Below are positions 21,702 through 31,040 of a stretch of 64,000 nt of DNA, in pieces; position 1 is the first letter of the stretch, and each line of letters begins with the position of its first letter. Both the position numbers and the translations under genes were made by a program. A model generated the notes under the pieces. That model searched no databases. It was given only the letters and a program-made list of their open reading frames with translations, and was not told the DNA's origin. Source of the DNA: Bartonella doshiae NCTC 12862 = ATCC 700133 (GTDB lineage Bacteria > Pseudomonadota > Alphaproteobacteria > Rhizobiales > Rhizobiaceae); contig NZ_JH725094.1 of the NCBI RefSeq assembly GCF_000278155.1, positions 313,765-377,764 on the forward strand, given 5' to 3'.

Positions 21702-22308
21702 TCTGTAAGCATTGCTCTAAAAGCAACTAAAAAACTTGATTAGAACTGAATGCTTATTAAAGATGAAAATGACCTACTCTCATGTAAGTTTTGTTAACAA
21801 GAGTGTGTATTTTATATCCAAATACAGTTGTAAATATTATTCCACTTTCTTTCATTTGCAATCCAACTTGCTCGCTACATTTACATTATCAATATTGTAT
21901 ATGAAACAGTCAAATAGAGAGATATTCAACGAAATAAAAAAATAAACTTTTTACAAAGATAACTTTGCTCATAACGCTCTCGAGAGTAATAATACAGCAA
22001 CACGATGAAAACCATAGAAAAATATCATACGTCCATCGTTCTATTGAATTCACTATCTCTGAATAATTTTACATGATTATATTATCTTGCCGCTCTATCA
22101 AATCAAAACTTTGACGAACATAATAATAACACCATTCCAATTTGTATTATTATCCCCCCTGTTCTCCATCAAAATTAACCTGCTCCATTGAGCAAAAAAC
22201 TAAAACTACAAGGACCTTAAAACTCCCTTCACCTGCACAAAGAATAGCCATCTTTATAAGATGCTCCCTGTAAAGAAGAAGAAAGTATTGTTTTTCCTTT
22301 AAAGTGCA
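21702..22308. other. Gene-free region upstream of the fha operon
   Basis: About 600 AT-rich bases with no convincing gene. It must contain the promoter of the fhaC-fhaB-lipoprotein operon, reading leftward. I could not assign specific promoter boxes. Confidence 0.45.
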
Positions 22309-22747
22309 ATGTACGAAGTACTTTATTCTCTAATGTTAAAATTATCAATAAAAATTTTACTTGTTTTGTTGCTACTCCTGCCTTACGTTGTTTCGCTATT
22401 GTTATCATTAATGGGGATTGCAGAGTTCCAAAATAGTGAGATAATTGGAAAATTGTACTTGATCTCTAGGGTACTATTATTAGAAGCCATTAGAGACTAT
22501 TCTCATGCTAAAATTTATGACCTTTCTGAACTTTATTGAAAAAGCCCCCTTACATGAGAAAACTTATGTTTTTGAAATTACCTACATTTATGTAAATGCC
22601 AAAGTCTATGATAAAGCTATCACCATAGATGATACTCTTTACGGAAATACCAGAGTTTTTAGCAAGACAGGTATTTATGCTTACATAAATACTTATGAAA
22701 TATTCATTTGTAGTAAAAATGAAAAAACTCACCAGAGCAAGTCTTGA
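22309..22747 (+). pseudogene. Possible frameshifted small membrane protein gene
   Basis: A 76-codon frame (22309-22539) encodes a strongly hydrophobic helix (ILLVLLLLLPYVVSLLLSL) followed by IGKLYLISRVLLLEAIRDYSHAKIYDLSELY. An overlapping frame (22505-22747) continues with plausible soluble protein (EKAPLHEKTYVFEITYIYVNAKVYDKAITIDDT). A single frame change near 22535-22550 would join them into roughly 140 residues with an N-terminal membrane anchor. No family recognised. It could equally be chance open frames in AT-rich DNA. Confidence 0.3.
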
Positions 22748-23031
22748 TATCATATTTTATCATACGTATACTCAAGAAGATATAAAAATCAGTACACGGA
22801 TTAAGCAAATTAGCAGCTACCTGTACTATAAATTTAAGTGCACTATTATCATAATTAGACGTATTTTTGGGCTGAACAAAAGATAATATAGAATCTCTTT
22901 TAAAAAGAGTGCTAATCATAAAAATCACTTTTAAAGCTAAAAAAGAGTAGTAGGAACAAAAAACTAAATACAATCAATACCTATACAATTTTCTATATTT
23001 AACTGGCTAATTGATTTATTAAAAATATTTT

Positions 23032-23418
23032 TTATTCTACCGCAAACAGTAACGCAGCGACAGCACGATCTTCCGCTAGCAAAACATTAAATGTACGCAC
23101 CGCTGCCCCCGTACTCATTGTATCCAATGAAATATGCTTTTCCCATAAAAGCATTCGTAACTCTTCAGGAAGACGCAATAATTCAACCCCAGTACCGACT
23201 AATAAAATCTCAATTTTATCTGCCTCTTCCAAAACACGCGCTATATCTTCTCGAGTGGGAATTGGCCCAATCATATTAATACCGTAAATACCTGATGGAA
23301 CACAAATAATAGAACCTCTATGAGATATATCAGCGAAACGAAAACCTCCATTTCCATAAGCATCAATGGGTGCACGCCCTGGAAAATGTGCCTCACGTAT
23401 TTGAATTGCTTGAAACAT
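23032..23418 (-). CDS. Mth938/NDUFAF3-like domain protein (DUF498)
   Basis: 128 residues, a single Mth938-type domain. Recognisable features are AYGNGGFRFADISHRGS, the loop VGTGVELLRLPEEL, and the C-terminal TFNVLLAEDRAVAALLF. These correspond to conserved blocks of human NDUFAF3, a complex I assembly factor. In rhizobia the gene commonly lies between secDF and the NDUFAF6-like gene. Here yajC is upstream without secDF, and the NDUFAF6-like gene lies across the fha island. An AAGGA site lies 10 bases before the ATG. Confidence 0.88.
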   Translation of the reverse strand: MFQAIQIREAHFPGRAPIDAYGNGGFRFADISHRGSIICVPSGIYGINMIGPIPTREDIARVLEEADKIEILLVGTGVELLRLPEELRMLLWEKHISLDTMSTGAAVRTFNVLLAEDRAVAALLFAVE

Positions 23419-23911
23419 CAGTACGTGTCCTTTATTTTTTTAATAACCTAATTATTTTATCCTCTATCTTCAAAGTCTAGCAAAAAACCAATAACAAATA
23501 TTGTTATAGTAAGAATAACCCATATAGCAATATTGATGTAAAATCTTTCACATGAAAACCATCTTAGATGGTGTGAAAAGAATTTATAATAAGCTATAAT
23601 CAGAGATTTCATCCATTATTTTAAAGTATTCATTTTAAAAAGAAAAACTCATCTCAAATTATTTGCTCGAAAAATGCACTACCCACTTCCTATACAAATA
23701 ATGCCATTATTCAAAGGATAATGAAAACTGCTGCAACATGCAAAACACAAAATAAACCTTTATTAAAAAGGCTACTCTGAAAAAACAAAGAAAATGTACA
23801 TTCATTTATTAACTATAATAACTGCGCATAAAATGGATGGCTTTCAATATAAGAGCCATCCATTTTTATAAAAACTCGCTTTTAAAAAGACATTATATAC
23901 ACAATTATACT
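23419..23911. other. Gap between yajC and the Mth938-like gene, without secDF
   Basis: 493 bases without a gene. Related genomes usually carry secDF (or secD and secF) here. I saw no recognisable SecDF fragment. The only clear element is the yajC terminator at 23830-23866. Confidence 0.5.
23830..23866 (-). terminator. Rho-independent terminator after yajC
   Basis: Perfect 13-base inverted repeat AAAATGGATGGCT (23830-23842) and AGCCATCCATTTT (23854-23866), 11-base loop, 46 bases beyond the yajC stop. Flanking A/T tracts on both sides allow termination in either direction. Confidence 0.8.
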
Positions 23912-24364
23912 CTAAAATTTTTCTTCCTCTGATTCAGATTGTTTCTTTTTAGAAGAGCCTGTATTTTCCTTTGTTACGACTTTAGTTTTAGACTTTTGTG
24001 GTACTTTTATTTTAGTATTGAGTTTTGATTTTTTTTCCGAAATTGGTTCACCTTTTACGCGAACATCTGACAATGTTGAACGGATCACGCGAATACGTAC
24101 ACCATCACAAATCTCAACCTCTAATTCATCATTCTCATCATGAACTTTCGTAATCTTGCCAATGATGCCACCACCCGTTATAATTGTATCACCACGACGT
24201 ACAGCATTCAGCATTTCTTGTCGTTTTTTTATTTGTGCACGCTGCGGACGAATGAGAAAAAAATACATAATTCCAAAAATTAGAATGAACGGGACGAAAG
24301 TAACAAATGAGGTCCCGTTGGAAACATCGCCTGCGACTTGAGCATAAGCGTTAGTAATCAACAT
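23912..24364 (-). CDS. yajC: Preprotein translocase accessory subunit YajC
   Basis: 150 residues. A short N-terminus leads into a membrane helix (FVTFVPFILIFGIMYFFLI, about 21-39), then the family's RPQRAQIKKRQEML and GDTIITGGGIIGKITKV beta domain. YajC associates with SecDF and SecYEG at the inner membrane. The C-terminal ~40 residues are a Lys/Ser/Glu-rich tail beyond the usual ~110-residue core. It is followed by a strong terminator rather than secDF. Confidence 0.94.
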   Translation of the reverse strand: MLITNAYAQVAGDVSNGTSFVTFVPFILIFGIMYFFLIRPQRAQIKKRQEMLNAVRRGDTIITGGGIIGKITKVHDENDELEVEICDGVRIRVIRSTLSDVRVKGEPISEKKSKLNTKIKVPQKSKTKVVTKENTGSSKKKQSESEEEKF

Positions 24365-24750
24365 TTTTATCTCCTATAGATTAAACTTCAGGTATGTCCC
24401 ACTCTAATAAAATAAGATTTCCTAGAGTATATTATACAGAGCGATAACTACATAACGTAGTCGCAGCCTTATTAAAAAGGAAATAAATCTTTAAGAGACA
24501 GAAAGCAACGGGCAAAAGCTTTTCAAAAACAGATTTATTTTTCTTTTTATATACCGTGAATAAAATATTCTCCCTAATACGAAAAGTAAATCATGCAAAA
24601 TATTTCTTATCCATTCCAATGAAACATAATTAATCACTCTCTTTAAGCATAATAAGTTTCATTTCTTAAATATTATCAAGTATATTGATTGTGTTACTAA
24701 AAATTCACATAAGCTATGAATTTTTAAAATTAAAATAAAGTCATCATGAG
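24365..24750. other. Intergenic region between the NlpD-like gene and yajC, no gene seen
   Basis: 386 AT-rich bases separating two co-oriented genes; probably holds the yajC promoter. No RNA gene or repeat recognised. Confidence 0.45.
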
Positions 24751-25932
24751 TTAATTTTCTAAATATTTGATAGGATCAACAGGTTCAGAATTCTTACGTA
24801 CCTCAAAATAAACACGCGGAGTTTTCACATTTCCTGAAACACCAGACTTAGCAATTTCATCACCACGACGTACCCTTTGTCCCTTGTTAACAATAAGCTC
24901 ACTATTATATCCATAAATAGTAATAATATTGTTTTCATGTCGAATCATTACAACATTGCCGAGCTCTTTCAATCCATCACTTGCATAGATAACGATACCA
25001 TTTTCTGCTGCTTTTACAGATGAACCTTCAGGAACAGCAATGTCTATTCCTCGATTAGTTGCCGTTCCTTTCCTTTGACCAAACTGACTTAATAAACGCC
25101 CTCGTACTGGCCAGCGCATCTTAGAAATCCCTGTGGCTTGCGGTGCCACATCATTATTTTCGTTCATAGCTGAATCTAAATTGCCTATTTCATGACTCAA
25201 TGAAGATATCTGTCTAGAAGAACGTTGCTCAACATTTTTCCTGTTCACCTTTGCAGAAGGCACAACTGTTACAAGAGATTTATAGAGAGGTGAAGACTCC
25301 TTATGTTTCACAGAAGATGTGACTTGAGACTGAAGTGAAGATTCTATTTTTGATGTACCCTTCTTATCACCATTATGAGCATTTGAAGTTACTCCCGTGC
25401 TCCTAGTTGGAATCATGAGCAACTGACCGATATAAATAGAATTATTGCTTATACCATTTGCTAATTTTAATTCATCAACACTAACTCCTATTTGCCGCGC
25501 AATACTTAACAGTGTATCACCACTTTGTACAATGTAAGAGTTTCTTTGAAAAAGAGAAGTGCTATTCACTTGTGAACGGGAAAGCATTCCAAGATTACGT
25601 GGGGGCATTCCCATCATTCGACTATCAGAAAAAAATTCTCCACCCCGTTGTTGAAAATTATCTGGAGCACTACTGTTATAGATCTCTTGGCCTCCACTCG
25701 ATTCCATAGGGGGAAGCTCAGCGCTCTGTATTATGCCACTATTCGATAATACTTGCGAATCGGTGGGCATCGTTGAAAACATGTTTGACTCCATAGAAGT
25801 GTCATGATGAGAAAAACGTTGTGTACCAGAACTGCATCCTGCAAGAACCGTAATTATTGTCAAAAGGGCTATTCCCTGGAAATTACACCGAAAAATATTA
25901 CCCAAAACTTCTAAACACATAGTTTTGCTCAC
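24751..25932 (-). CDS. NlpD-like lipoprotein, LysM plus degenerate LytM/M23 domain
   Basis: 393 residues. Lipoprotein signal with lipobox LAGC at about residue 33. A LysM domain for peptidoglycan binding follows at about 130-175 (YIVQSGDTLLSIARQIGVS, then YIGQLLMIP). A Ser-rich linker leads to a C-terminal M23 fold (about 275-390). The zinc ligands of active LytM peptidases appear replaced: NRGIDIA instead of HxGIDIA, IYGYN instead of YGH, and VYFEVR instead of HFEIR. Such dead domains occur in NlpD and EnvC, which activate amidases during cell separation. Position beside pcm matches surE-pcm-nlpD order. Confidence 0.9.
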   Translation of the reverse strand: MSKTMCLEVLGNIFRCNFQGIALLTIITVLAGCSSGTQRFSHHDTSMESNMFSTMPTDSQVLSNSGIIQSAELPPMESSGGQEIYNSSAPDNFQQRGGEFFSDSRMMGMPPRNLGMLSRSQVNSTSLFQRNSYIVQSGDTLLSIARQIGVSVDELKLANGISNNSIYIGQLLMIPTRSTGVTSNAHNGDKKGTSKIESSLQSQVTSSVKHKESSPLYKSLVTVVPSAKVNRKNVEQRSSRQISSLSHEIGNLDSAMNENNDVAPQATGISKMRWPVRGRLLSQFGQRKGTATNRGIDIAVPEGSSVKAAENGIVIYASDGLKELGNVVMIRHENNIITIYGYNSELIVNKGQRVRRGDEIAKSGVSGNVKTPRVYFEVRKNSEPVDPIKYLEN

Positions 25933-26083
25933 TAACCATACCCAACTGACTCTATTAAAGCTTTTTAGTATTACTTAAGAGTTAAAATAAGGCATTTTAT
26001 TTATAAATATCCTAACAATAAAACCAAAATGAATTTATCATTAAGTAAAAGTAACATATTTTGGGAGTGTCTTGCTTTAAAAA

Positions 26084-26743
26084 TCAAAGCACTTCCGCAA
26101 TACCGTCGATAAAGGGTTGATAGCGCACTTGAAACATATCTAAGCGCTCACATCGACTACCAATTTTTGTATAACGCGTCACCATTTGCACTCCTTCATC
26201 TGGTCCTATAGCTTGAATAAGAATCCCATTTTCAGCTAAAAGTTCTAAAAATTCTTTTGGTTCATCAGAGCGTGATGGCCAAATAAGAATGCGATCAAAT
26301 GACCCCAAATCCGCAACTGTATGACTTCCATCAATCTGCTGTATAACGATATTTTCAATTCCTAAAGTTTGAAACTTTTGTCGCGCCAAATCAACAAGCG
26401 TTTTATAGCGATCAATTGTTATCACACGGTCACTAAGGCAAGCCATAAGAGCAGTACAAAAACCAGAGCCTGTACCTATTTCTAGGACACGATGTTTTTT
26501 TTTCAACGATAAAGCAGAAAGAATTAAAAGCTGTTCTTCCAAACGCTCAATATATTCACCACATTCAATTGGAATAACTTTATTATCATAAGCGCTGTTG
26601 AGCCAAGGAGCTGCCATAAACTGTTGTCGCGGAATTTTCTCAAGTGCCGCAAAAAAACGAACATCATCAATTCCTTTGCTGCGCATTTTCAGCACAAGAC
26701 TTGCTAACTCTTCACGAAATCGTAAAATATCCTTTTGCCCCAT
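26084..26743 (-). CDS. pcm: Protein-L-isoaspartate O-methyltransferase family protein
   Basis: 219 residues with an AdoMet-binding Rossmann fold: motif I VLEIGTGSGFCTALMA (about residues 86-101), followed by DRVITIDRY. The N-terminal part keeps the family's ALEKIPRQQFMA and SAYDNKVIPIE. The substrate-site stretch usually reading GQTISQP is here ECGEYIERLEEQ, so repair activity on isoaspartate is not certain. It lies between the surE remnant and the NlpD-like gene, which fits pcm by synteny. Confidence 0.85.
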   Translation of the reverse strand: MGQKDILRFREELASLVLKMRSKGIDDVRFFAALEKIPRQQFMAAPWLNSAYDNKVIPIECGEYIERLEEQLLILSALSLKKKHRVLEIGTGSGFCTALMACLSDRVITIDRYKTLVDLARQKFQTLGIENIVIQQIDGSHTVADLGSFDRILIWPSRSDEPKEFLELLAENGILIQAIGPDEGVQMVTRYTKIGSRCERLDMFQVRYQPFIDGIAEVL

Positions 26744-26747
26744 AGTA

Positions 26748-26864
26748 TCATTCGTTCCCCAATGGAGAATTTATCTCATCCTCATCATACACACACGTTA
26801 TTTCCTTTAAAATGGCAAAAATCTGCGTTTGCGCGTTCTTATCATCTGTTAGCAATAAACGCAT
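26748..26864 (-). pseudogene. surE: surE remnant (5' end only)
   Basis: A 38-codon frame with a good ribosome binding site (AAAGGAG) starts MRLLLTDDKNAQTQIFAILK and soon stops. SurE proteins begin MRILLTNDDG and are about 250 residues, so this looks like the retained start of surE after deletion of nearly all the gene. The location, directly between serS and pcm on the same strand, is exactly where surE lies in other rhizobia. Only about 20 residues are comparable, so the call relies on position as well as sequence. It might still be translated as a small leader upstream of pcm. Confidence 0.65.
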
Positions 26865-26885
26865 ATTAGTTCTCCTTTGGTAAAA

Positions 26886-28163
26886 CTAAGCAGTAATACA
26901 ACGCAAGCCCCCCATATAAGGTTGTAAAACATTTGGTATAATAATTGATCCATCAACTTGCTGGTAATTTTCAAGAATGGCAATCAGACAACGACCAACA
27001 GCTGTACCAGAACCATTAAGACTATGGATAAAATAGAGTGCTTTATCGCCTTCTTTACGATACCGCGCATTCATGCGTCGCGCTTGAAAATCTCCACAAA
27101 CTGAACAACTGGAAATTTCACGATAACATCCCTGACCAGGAAGCCAAACCTCAATATCATAAGTCTTACGTGCCGCAAATCCCATATCACCAGTAGACAA
27201 AATGACTGTACGAAAAGGCAAACCAAGCCGTTTCAATATATCTTCAGCACATTCTGTCATACGTTCTAGTTCAATTAAAGACTGTTCCTCAGTCGTAATT
27301 GATACCATTTCTACTTTCCAAAATTGATGTTGACGCAACATACCACGTGTATCACGCCCCGCAGAACCTGCCTCTGAACGAAAACAAGGAGTCAAAGAAG
27401 AAAATCGTAATGGCAACTCTGCTATCTCAAGAACTTCATTGCTAACCAAATTGGTTAATGGTACTTCAGCTGTAGAAATAAGCCAACGGTCATCTGTCGT
27501 GCGAAAAAGATCATCAGCAAACTTCGGTAATTGGGCTGCACCATAAACAATTTCATCACGAACAAGAAAAGGAACTGAAACCTCTGTATAACCATGCTCC
27601 TCAACATGCACATCAAGCATAAATTGGCCCAATGCACGTTCAAGCCGTGCCAATGCACCTGACAATACTGTGAAGCGTGTCCCCGACAAACGACTTGCTC
27701 GTTCAAAATCCATCTGCTTAAGATTTTGGCCAAGATCAAAATGTTCCTTTGGTGTAAAGTCAAACACCGGCGGTGTCCCATAATGACGAATAACAACATT
27801 ATCACTTTCATCTTTACCTTCTGGAACATCATCCAGTGGGATGTTTGGAAGTTCTGAAAGAGCTTTTTCAAAATTCTCCGTCAAGCGTTTTTCTTCCACT
27901 GTAGCAGAAGAAAGGAAGAGTTTAGTCTCTTCAACCTCATCTATCATACGTTCTGCTCTTTCTCGATCACCCACAGCAAAAGCTTGCCCTATTTCCTTTG
28001 AAATAACATTACGGCGCTCTTGCGCAGATTGCACCTTAGCCACATGCGTCCGACGTGCAAGATCAAGTTTTATTAATCTTTCAGCTTGCGGCTCAAGCCC
28101 TCTTTTTGCCAAAGCTTCATCTAATTTCTCAGGGTGTTCACGAATCCACTTAATATCAAGCAT
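26886..28163 (-). CDS. serS: Seryl-tRNA synthetase
   Basis: 425 residues, the usual length. The N-terminal tRNA-binding coiled-coil arm (about 1-110) starts [20 protein letters not shown]. The class II catalytic core follows with motif 2 ([24 protein letters not shown]) and motif 3 ([19 protein letters not shown]). It charges tRNA-Ser and tRNA-Sec. It lies downstream of tatC and upstream of the surE remnant on the same strand. Confidence 0.97.
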   Translation of the reverse strand: MLDIKWIREHPEKLDEALAKRGLEPQAERLIKLDLARRTHVAKVQSAQERRNVISKEIGQAFAVGDRERAERMIDEVEETKLFLSSATVEEKRLTENFEKALSELPNIPLDDVPEGKDESDNVVIRHYGTPPVFDFTPKEHFDLGQNLKQMDFERASRLSGTRFTVLSGALARLERALGQFMLDVHVEEHGYTEVSVPFLVRDEIVYGAAQLPKFADDLFRTTDDRWLISTAEVPLTNLVSNEVLEIAELPLRFSSLTPCFRSEAGSAGRDTRGMLRQHQFWKVEMVSITTEEQSLIELERMTECAEDILKRLGLPFRTVILSTGDMGFAARKTYDIEVWLPGQGCYREISSCSVCGDFQARRMNARYRKEGDKALYFIHSLNGSGTAVGRCLIAILENYQQVDGSIIIPNVLQPYMGGLRCITA

Positions 28164-28222
28164 CAGAATTCCTCATTTTTATCGTTTTGCCTTATTTCTT
28201 ATCACAAAAAAACAGACTTCTC

Positions 28223-29005
28223 TTAAGAGTTTTTTCTTCTCTTTTCCATGTAGTAAGCAATTAAAATTGAGATCTCATAGAGAGCTATCGTCGGTAAAGC
28301 TACTGCAAACATAGTAAAAAAATCTGATGGAGTTACTATTGCCGCAACTATAAAAGAAATAAGAATAGCCCATTTTCGTTTGGAGACCAGAACGTAAGAT
28401 GTCAAAAGGCCAACTTTCGTTAATAAACTTGTAACAAGAGGTAATTGGAAAATCAAACCAAAAATCAGGATAAATGATGTTAGAAAATTCAAATAATCGG
28501 AGATACGGACTATAAACTCTATTCTTAAATGGGTATTAGGAAGAAATTGTTGGGTAAGGCTAAACCATAACATCATCGGTGCCAACAGAGCATAAACAAA
28601 TGCTCCTCCAATAAAAAATAAAATTGGTCCACCAATGAGAAACGGCAAAAAAGCCATACGCTCATTTTTATAAAGCCCTGGTGCTATAAAGCTATAAAAC
28701 TGAAAAGCCGTATAAGGAAATGACAAAAGAGCTCCACCAAAAGCAGCAAGTTTCATCTTTGTTAAAAAAGTTTCCCACACTTGCGTCGATTGCAGACGAA
28801 TAGCTTCAGGATCTCCCCCTGATATCTTCATTGCCCACTGATAAGGCCATATCAAAAAATTCAAGATATAATCTTTGACAAAAAAACACAGCATAAAAGC
28901 TATAAAAAATGCAATCAAAGCAGAAATAATTCGCTGACGGAGTTCAATCAAATGCTCTAAAAGCGGAGCCATACTGGCATCAACTTCATTTTTATCAAAA
29001 CTCAT
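28223..29005 (-). CDS. tatC: Sec-independent protein translocase TatC
   Basis: 260 residues with six predicted membrane helices. The conserved N-terminal motif SMAPLLEHLIELRQRI (about 11-26) and the periplasmic FLTKMKLAAFGG, plus SFPYTAFQFYSFIAPGLYKNER, identify TatC, the twin-arginine signal receptor. Its start overlaps the end of tatB by four bases, so tatA-tatB-tatC form one operon that continues to serS. Confidence 0.96.
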   Translation of the reverse strand: MSFDKNEVDASMAPLLEHLIELRQRIISALIAFFIAFMLCFFVKDYILNFLIWPYQWAMKISGGDPEAIRLQSTQVWETFLTKMKLAAFGGALLSFPYTAFQFYSFIAPGLYKNERMAFLPFLIGGPILFFIGGAFVYALLAPMMLWFSLTQQFLPNTHLRIEFIVRISDYLNFLTSFILIFGLIFQLPLVTSLLTKVGLLTSYVLVSKRKWAILISFIVAAIVTPSDFFTMFAVALPTIALYEISILIAYYMEKRRKNS

Positions 29006-29445
29006 AAAGCACTGTCCCTCTCTTTCGATGTTACAGAAATACTTCTAGAACTATCAAGATCAGCAGCTGTTGTTGAATTTTCATTGGTTGCTTTCTTCTG
29101 ATCACACTCCAAAATTCCTTTTTCTTTTTCTGATTTATGGCGTAGTGTATTTCCTTCAAAACCATCACGCATACCCTCTCGTGCACTGTGAGTTGGATTA
29201 ACAGTCTCTGTAGACTCTTCACGTGAATTAAGATCGCTGATGCTGGATAACGTCTTTTGCATATCATCGCACTCAACTTGTCTCATTGCATCATCAAACT
29301 GGTAACGAAATTCATGCATTATTGAACGCACATAGGCTATCGTCTTTGCCATAGCCCTTAGCATTTTAGGTAAATCTTTGGGTCCAACGACAACAATGAG
29401 AACAAGTAAGATCACGAAAAGCTCTGGCGCATCAATCCCAAACAT
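29002..29445 (-). CDS. tatB: Sec-independent protein translocase TatB
   Basis: 147 residues: an N-terminal membrane helix (FGIDAPELFVILLVLIVVVGPKD) with the TatB Glu at residue 8, an amphipathic helix (LPKMLRAMAKTIAYVRSI), then a charged, probably unstructured tail. It is placed between tatA and tatC, overlapping tatC by four bases (ATGA-type). Confidence 0.94.
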   Translation of the reverse strand: MFGIDAPELFVILLVLIVVVGPKDLPKMLRAMAKTIAYVRSIMHEFRYQFDDAMRQVECDDMQKTLSSISDLNSREESTETVNPTHSAREGMRDGFEGNTLRHKSEKEKGILECDQKKATNENSTTAADLDSSRSISVTSKERDSAL

Positions 29446-29500
29446 GGCTTATACTCGATTTCCTCATAAAAAATAATGTATAACGATCTTGGCGCTTTGT

Positions 29501-29812
29501 TTACTTTACATGCTGTTTTTTGGTAACAGACGTCTTACTTCTTTTAGTAGAAGAAGGAACTTTTCTGTCAGCAGCCGCATACTTTGTCGATTGTGGATAA
29601 GATTGTTTAGATTCTACATTAATTGCTTTGGAAGTATGAGACATTTCAAATTTATCCTCAGCACTTTCCTCTTCTTCTTTTATATTCTTTTTGAAAGCTT
29701 TAATACCTTTAGCAATATCACCCATTAATTCAGAAACTTTACCACGTCCAAAAAGCACGAGGATAACCAGTAAAATTATAATTAAATGCGTTGGTGAAAA
29801 AATATTACCCAT
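29501..29812 (-). CDS. tatA: Sec-independent protein translocase TatA
   Basis: 103 residues: membrane helix ([21 protein letters not shown]), the FGRGK hinge, an amphipathic helix ([16 protein letters not shown]) and a charged tail. This is the pore-forming Tat subunit and first gene of the tat operon. Relatives normally have scpA and scpB upstream, between nagZ and tatA; only 196 bases separate the two genes here. Confidence 0.94.
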   Translation of the reverse strand: MGNIFSPTHLIIILLVILVLFGRGKVSELMGDIAKGIKAFKKNIKEEEESAEDKFEMSHTSKAINVESKQSYPQSTKYAAADRKVPSSTKRSKTSVTKKQHVK

Positions 29813-30008
29813 TACTCTCTCTCGCTTCTTTTAAATTTGTTTTCATTGAAACATACTCATTCTGTAAAGAATCTTCCAAATATAACTTTGTCTTACATGT
29901 ATCTTTTTTCACCAAATTAAAGAAAAGTACATATTTCTGACTGCAAACTCACCCTTTAACGTAACTTCATTTCTCAGCGTATCATAACAAATACAGAGCA
30001 CGCTTTTT

Positions 30009-31040
30009 TCAAACAAAAGACAAAAGATCTGAAAACTCTTCTCTTAACACAAGCTCATCGGAATGATCGGATTGCAAAACGCGCTTACAAGCATCATGTG
30101 TACGTTTCAATGCTTTGCCTTTTAAAAATAACGTCGCATGTGCAATTGCATACATCTCTTCTAGATTACCGTTACAATGAAGAATAATATCACAACCTGC
30201 TGCAAAAATTTTACGCGCTAAATCTGAAAAATTTTTCGAAAACATACTTCCAGAAAGAGCTTTCATTGACACATCATCTGACATTAAAAGTCCATCAAAA
30301 CCAATCTTCCTACGAATAACATTCTCGATAACTTTTTTAGACAATGTTGCAGGAAATTGATCATCAATTGCCTCATAGACAATATGCGCAGTCATCGCAG
30401 CTGGCAAATTTGCTAAATTTTTAAAAGGCATAAAATCATATGCTTCTAAGATATTAAGGGATGCATCGACACGTGCCAATTCGAAATGTGTATCGGAAAG
30501 TGATCGTCCATGTCCAGGAATATGTTTCATAACTGGTAAAACACCTCCGTCTAAAAGTCCTTGAGCAGCAGCAGACCCTAAAGCCGTAACAGCTTGTACT
30601 TCTGAAGCATAGGCACGTGTTCCAATAACATCATGCGCCCCACCAACAAAAATATCTAAAATAGGCAGACAATTAGCATTTATGCCAAACTTCATCAAAT
30701 CAAATGCATGAAGTCGTGACATAATCCATGCTGCACGAACTCCCTTATCCTGATCTTTTTTATAAAGTTTTCCCAAAACTGCAGCTGCTGGATAATGAGG
30801 AACTAGAGGTGGAAGCAAACGTTGTACCCTTCCACCTTCCTGATCAATAAAAATAAAAAGATCATCACGTCCACTTACTTCACGTAAAGATTCAGTAAGT
30901 GCCTTGACATCATCGGCTGTACCAATATTGCGTGCAAATAAAATAAAAGCCCAAGGCTTATGTTCAACGATAAAGGCTTTTTCTTTATCTTTTAAAAAAA
31001 AATCAGAAATACCAGTAATCATTGCTTTTGTTTCTGACAT
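30009..31040 (-). CDS. nagZ: Beta-N-acetylhexosaminidase NagZ (glycoside hydrolase family 3)
   Basis: 343 residues from ATG 31040, which has AAGGG nine bases upstream; a GTG at 31046 is the alternative. It removes N-acetylglucosamine from muropeptides during cell-wall recycling in the cytoplasm. Signature motifs are FIDQEGGRVQRL (substrate binding), the loop MKHIPGHGRSLSDTHFELARVD with the catalytic His-Asp dyad, and GLLMSDDVSMKAL with the nucleophile Asp. Length is typical of GH3 NagZ. Confidence 0.95.
   Translation of the reverse strand: MSETKAMITGISDFFLKDKEKAFIVEHKPWAFILFARNIGTADDVKALTESLREVSGRDDLFIFIDQEGGRVQRLLPPLVPHYPAAAVLGKLYKKDQDKGVRAAWIMSRLHAFDLMKFGINANCLPILDIFVGGAHDVIGTRAYASEVQAVTALGSAAAQGLLDGGVLPVMKHIPGHGRSLSDTHFELARVDASLNILEAYDFMPFKNLANLPAAMTAHIVYEAIDDQFPATLSKKVIENVIRRKIGFDGLLMSDDVSMKALSGSMFSKNFSDLARKIFAAGCDIILHCNGNLEEMYAIAHATLFLKGKALKRTHDACKRVLQSDHSDELVLREEFSDLLSFV

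Noticed and set aside
29813-29930. Short GTG-started frame just upstream of tatA as an ScpB remnant
   Set aside because: About 35 codons of AT-rich sequence with no recognisable ScpB motif; not distinguishable from chance.
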